From: Saprospiraceae bacterium
GTDB lineage: Bacteria; Bacteroidota; Bacteroidia; Chitinophagales; Saprospiraceae
DNA length: 7,103 nucleotides
Reading direction: 5' to 3'
Assembly: GCA_027009605.1 (NCBI GenBank)
Contig: JALVCY010000633.1
Span: 1 to 7,103 of the forward strand
Shown: piece after piece, positions 5,607-7,103 of the stretch
Position numbering within the stretch: position 1 is the stretch's first letter
Layout of the letters: each line of letters begins with the position of its first letter
Notes under the pieces: model-generated
Seen by the model: the letters and a program-made list of their open reading frames with translations, nothing else
Told to the model about the DNA's origin: nothing
Databases searched by the model: none
Program-made: the position numbers and the translations under genes

Positions 5607-6349
5607 TTTATTTATTGGCTATCTTGGGTGGGTTTGTGGCCGGTGTTATCAATATGCTGGCGGGTAGCGGCTCGATCATTACACTAAGTATCATGACCGA
5701 ATTATTAGGCCTCCCGGGTAATATCGCTAATGCCACTAATCGAGTGGGCGTGCTTGCGCAAACGTACATCGGTACTTACACCTTCCATAGACATGGAAAA
5801 TTGAATATCCGCAAGGGGCTGCCCTATTTATGGCCGCTACTCTTGGGGGCTATGGGCGGAATATATTTGGCGACAGTAGTGAGCAATCATCAATTTTTAA
5901 TTGTATTTAAGGGATTGATGGTGGTGATGTTTTTTGTGGTGTTGTTGAAGCCGTCGCGGTGGATTCGACCCAAGACAGAAGCGAAGCCACCCAATTATTG
6001 GTTGGTGATTCCTTTTTTCTTCCTTTTGGGCATTTATTCCGGTTTTATCCAGATGGGTATGGGTGTTTTCTTTTTGGCGGCGATGGTTCTCGGAGCCAAG
6101 TTTGAGTTGATGGAATCCAATGCTTTAAAGATTTTTGTGGTGGCTGTATTGACTACTGTTGCTTTGGCCGTATTTGCTTGGAAGGGGATGGTGGATTGGA
6201 GAATAGGCGGGTTGGTCGCAATTGGGCAAGGAGCCGGTGGTTGGGCCGGTGGCTATTTTGGGAGCAAGTATGCTTCCGCAAATGTCTGGGCTTATCGGTT
6301 ATTGGTTTTGGTTGTTATTGGGGTGTTGGTGAAGTTATTTGTTTTTTAG
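5603..6349 (+). CDS. TauE/SafE (TSUP) family membrane transporter
   Basis: A 248-residue inner-membrane protein starting at a GTG that overlaps the stop of mce. About eight hydrophobic segments are visible near 2-20, 22-37, 76-93, 97-115, 132-150, 154-165, 175-193 and 229-248. The signature region GFVAGVINMLAGSGSIITL (10-28) and the following LPGNIANATNRVGVL (37-51) are characteristic of the 4-toluene sulfonate/sulfite uptake permease family. The second half repeats a related pattern, GIYSGFIQMGMGVFFLAAMVLGA (143-165), as expected for the internal duplication. Members export or import sulfite, sulfoacetate or other organic anions. The substrate is unknown here, and a functional link with the epimerase is not evident. 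Confidence 0.9.
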   Translation: MIYLLAILGGFVAGVINMLAGSGSIITLSIMTELLGLPGNIANATNRVGVLAQTYIGTYTFHRHGKLNIRKGLPYLWPLLLGAMGGIYLATVVSNHQFLIVFKGLMVVMFFVVLLKPSRWIRPKTEAKPPNYWLVIPFFFLLGIYSGFIQMGMGVFFLAAMVLGAKFELMESNALKIFVVAVLTTVALAVFAWKGMVDWRIGGLVAIGQGAGGWAGGYFGSKYASANVWAYRLLVLVVIGVLVKLFVF

Positions 6350-6393
6350 CTTTTTTGAAGACTTGTGTAGATTCCTTTTCGTAGATTGTTTTT

Positions 6394-6446
6394 CCCGCAG
6401 ATTTAATTTCCGCAGATTTCCGCAGATTTTTCCCGCAGATTTTTTT
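6394..6446. repeat. CCGCAGATTT interspersed repeats, cluster 1
   Basis: Four copies of the core CCGCAGATTT (with variants CCCGCAGATTT), separated by short T-rich spacers, start about 45 nt after the TSUP stop codon. Two more clusters follow at 6495-6541 and 6632-6650, ten copies in all. This is the first of several repeat families filling the 426-nt gene-free convergent gap 6350-6775. Confidence 0.85.
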
Positions 6447-6458
6447 CTTTCTTGCCAA

Positions 6459-6486
6459 CTCACCACTCATCTCTCACTACTCACCG
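6459..6486. repeat. CTCACNN heptanucleotide repeat, short block
   Basis: Four 7-nt units: CTCACCA, CTCATCT, CTCACTA, CTCACCG. It is the same family as the longer array at 6554-6623. Confidence 0.75.
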
Positions 6487-6494
6487 CTTTTTTT

Positions 6495-6541
6495 CCCGCA
6501 GATTCACGCAGATTTAATTCCCGCAGATTTCCGCAGATTTC
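6495..6541. repeat. CCGCAGATTT interspersed repeats, cluster 2
   Basis: Four copies: CCCGCAGATT, ACGCAGATTT, CCCGCAGATTT and CCGCAGATTT. The spacing differs from cluster 1, and no conserved spacer is present. Confidence 0.8.
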
Positions 6542-6553
6542 GACTTTCCCACT

Positions 6554-6623
6554 CTCATAACTCACTACTCACTACTCACTACTCACTACTCACTACTCAT
6601 AACTCACCACTCACCACTCACCA
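6554..6623. repeat. Heptanucleotide tandem array
   Basis: Ten exact 7-nt units: CTCATAA, five CTCACTA, CTCATAA, then three CTCACCA. The total is 70 nt. Perfect phase and neighbouring identical units suggest slippage-driven expansion. A further piece, 6761-6781, reads CTCACCA, CTCACCA, CTCACTT and runs into the pnuC stop codon. Confidence 0.9.
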
Positions 6624-6631
6624 CTTTTTTT

Positions 6632-6650
6632 CGCAGATTCCCGCAGATTT
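6632..6650. repeat. CCGCAGATTT interspersed repeats, cluster 3
   Basis: Two copies, TCGCAGATT and CCCGCAGATTT, follow the heptanucleotide array. Confidence 0.7.
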
Positions 6651-6671
6651 ATTTTCTTACTTAGCAACCTT

Positions 6672-6760
6672 CAACTCCATCAACTAGCGAAGCGAATCAA
6701 CTAACGAAGTCCGAAGGACAAGTGAATAAACTAGCGAAGCGAATCAACTTCTTCAACTTT
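6672..6760. repeat. CTAGCGAAG-family dispersed repeat, copy 4
   Basis: Units CAACTAGCGAAGCGAAT, CAACTAACGAAG with GTCC-GAA-GGAC, AAACTAGCGAAGCGAAT, CAACTTCTT and CAACTTTCT. It is the same module as at 466-545 in nearly the same order, here next to the end of pnuC, 6 kb away from the first copy. Confidence 0.85.
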
Positions 6761-6775
6761 CTCACCACTCACCAC

Positions 6776-7103
6776 TCACTTTGACTTCATCAATTGCGTC
6801 CATTCTCGATAGCCTAAGATGGCCAAAATTAGGAAGATAAAATATTGAAGACCGGTAAACCCAAAGCCTTTGACAAAATACAAGGGAACAGAAACCAAGT
6901 TGACAGCAATCCAAACCGGCCAATTTTCAAGCTTCTTATTCGCCATCAACCACATCGCCGCAAAGGCCGCCCCTGTCGTAAACGTGTCCAAATAGGGCGT
7001 TGCTTCCCGAAATTCCTTTAAATTGCCAGATGTCAATTTTGCGAAAGCGTAATGCACAGAGTCTCTAAAACTTAAATCAGGCATAACCTTGTAATACCGA
7101 TAG
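6776..7103 (-). CDS. pnuC: PnuC nicotinamide riboside transporter, C-terminal part
   Basis: The 3' end of a gene whose start lies beyond the right edge. The frame is open to position 7102 (YRYYKV precedes the ATG at 7084). The visible 108 codons show the PnuC C-terminal region: TPYLDTFTTGAAFAAMWLMA, ENWPVWIAVNLVSVPLYF, then GLQYFIFLILAILGYREW, with three hydrophobic segments. Family members move nicotinamide riboside into the cell for NAD synthesis. The ATG at 7084 is internal, not the true start. The stop codon TGA lies within a CTCACTT unit of the heptanucleotide repeat. Promoter, riboswitch or kinase partners would lie outside the window. Confidence 0.88.
   Translation of the reverse strand, partial: YRYYKVMPDLSFRDSVHYAFAKLTSGNLKEFREATPYLDTFTTGAAFAAMWLMANKKLENWPVWIAVNLVSVPLYFVKGFGFTGLQYFIFLILAILGYREWTQLMKSK

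Noticed and set aside
6339..6560. 73-codon plus-strand ORF after the TSUP gene
   Set aside because: It translates the CCGCAGATTT and heptamer repeats (repeating RRF and FPQ patterns), with no sign of coding selection.
6394..6650. CRISPR-like spacing of CCGCAGATTT motifs
   Set aside because: The unit is only about 10 nt, spacers are short, T-rich and irregular, and no cas genes are present.

Overview
The window looks like chromosomal DNA from a member of the Bacteroidota, probably a Saprospiria-like lineage. The evidence is a protein with a type IX secretion (T9SS) type A C-terminal sorting domain, promoter boxes of the TAnnTTTG type, few Shine-Dalgarno sites, a Bacteroidota-like methylmalonyl-CoA epimerase, and intergenic DNA full of short dispersed repeats. 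The lineage call is inference from sequence character.

Positions 1-2890 hold a secreted-protein locus on the minus strand. In transcription order it has a 115-codon ORF resembling the linker that precedes T9SS sorting domains, a 75-codon sorting-domain-like ORF (copy B), a complete 499-residue secreted T9SS protein, a remnant of the 115-codon ORF's 3' end, and a second 75-codon ORF (copy A). Two 329-bp direct repeats, 98.5 % identical and without indels, flank the 499-residue gene. An inverted-repeat hairpin follows each 75-codon ORF. The arrangement looks like a split and duplicated tail of a larger surface protein.

Positions 3008-4925 hold a minus-strand two-gene operon: a family 9 (heptosyltransferase-type) glycosyltransferase and a lipid kinase of the diacylglycerol kinase family. 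They overlap at ATGAATAA and point to cell-envelope lipid or glycan synthesis.

Positions 5196-6349 hold a plus-strand pair: methylmalonyl-CoA epimerase (mce) and a TauE/SafE-family membrane transporter, overlapping at GTGA. The 5' truncated end of a PnuC nicotinamide riboside transporter gene lies on the minus strand at the right edge and converges on this pair.

The most notable non-coding features are two copies of a small fold-back element (18-93 and 4969-5129). Its ends begin GTAACT and each copy is flanked by 8-bp direct repeats, which matches the known habits of IS66-family insertions, so I interpret them as non-autonomous IS66-like MITEs. The second copy sits between the divergent glycosyltransferase and mce genes and carries a nested insertion with a perfect 32-bp palindrome. 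The convergent gap at 6350-6775 has no gene. It is packed with three repeat families: a CCGCAGATTT motif, a CTCACTA-type heptanucleotide tandem array, and a CTAGCGAAG family that also occurs in the first 3 kb, partly inside a reading frame.
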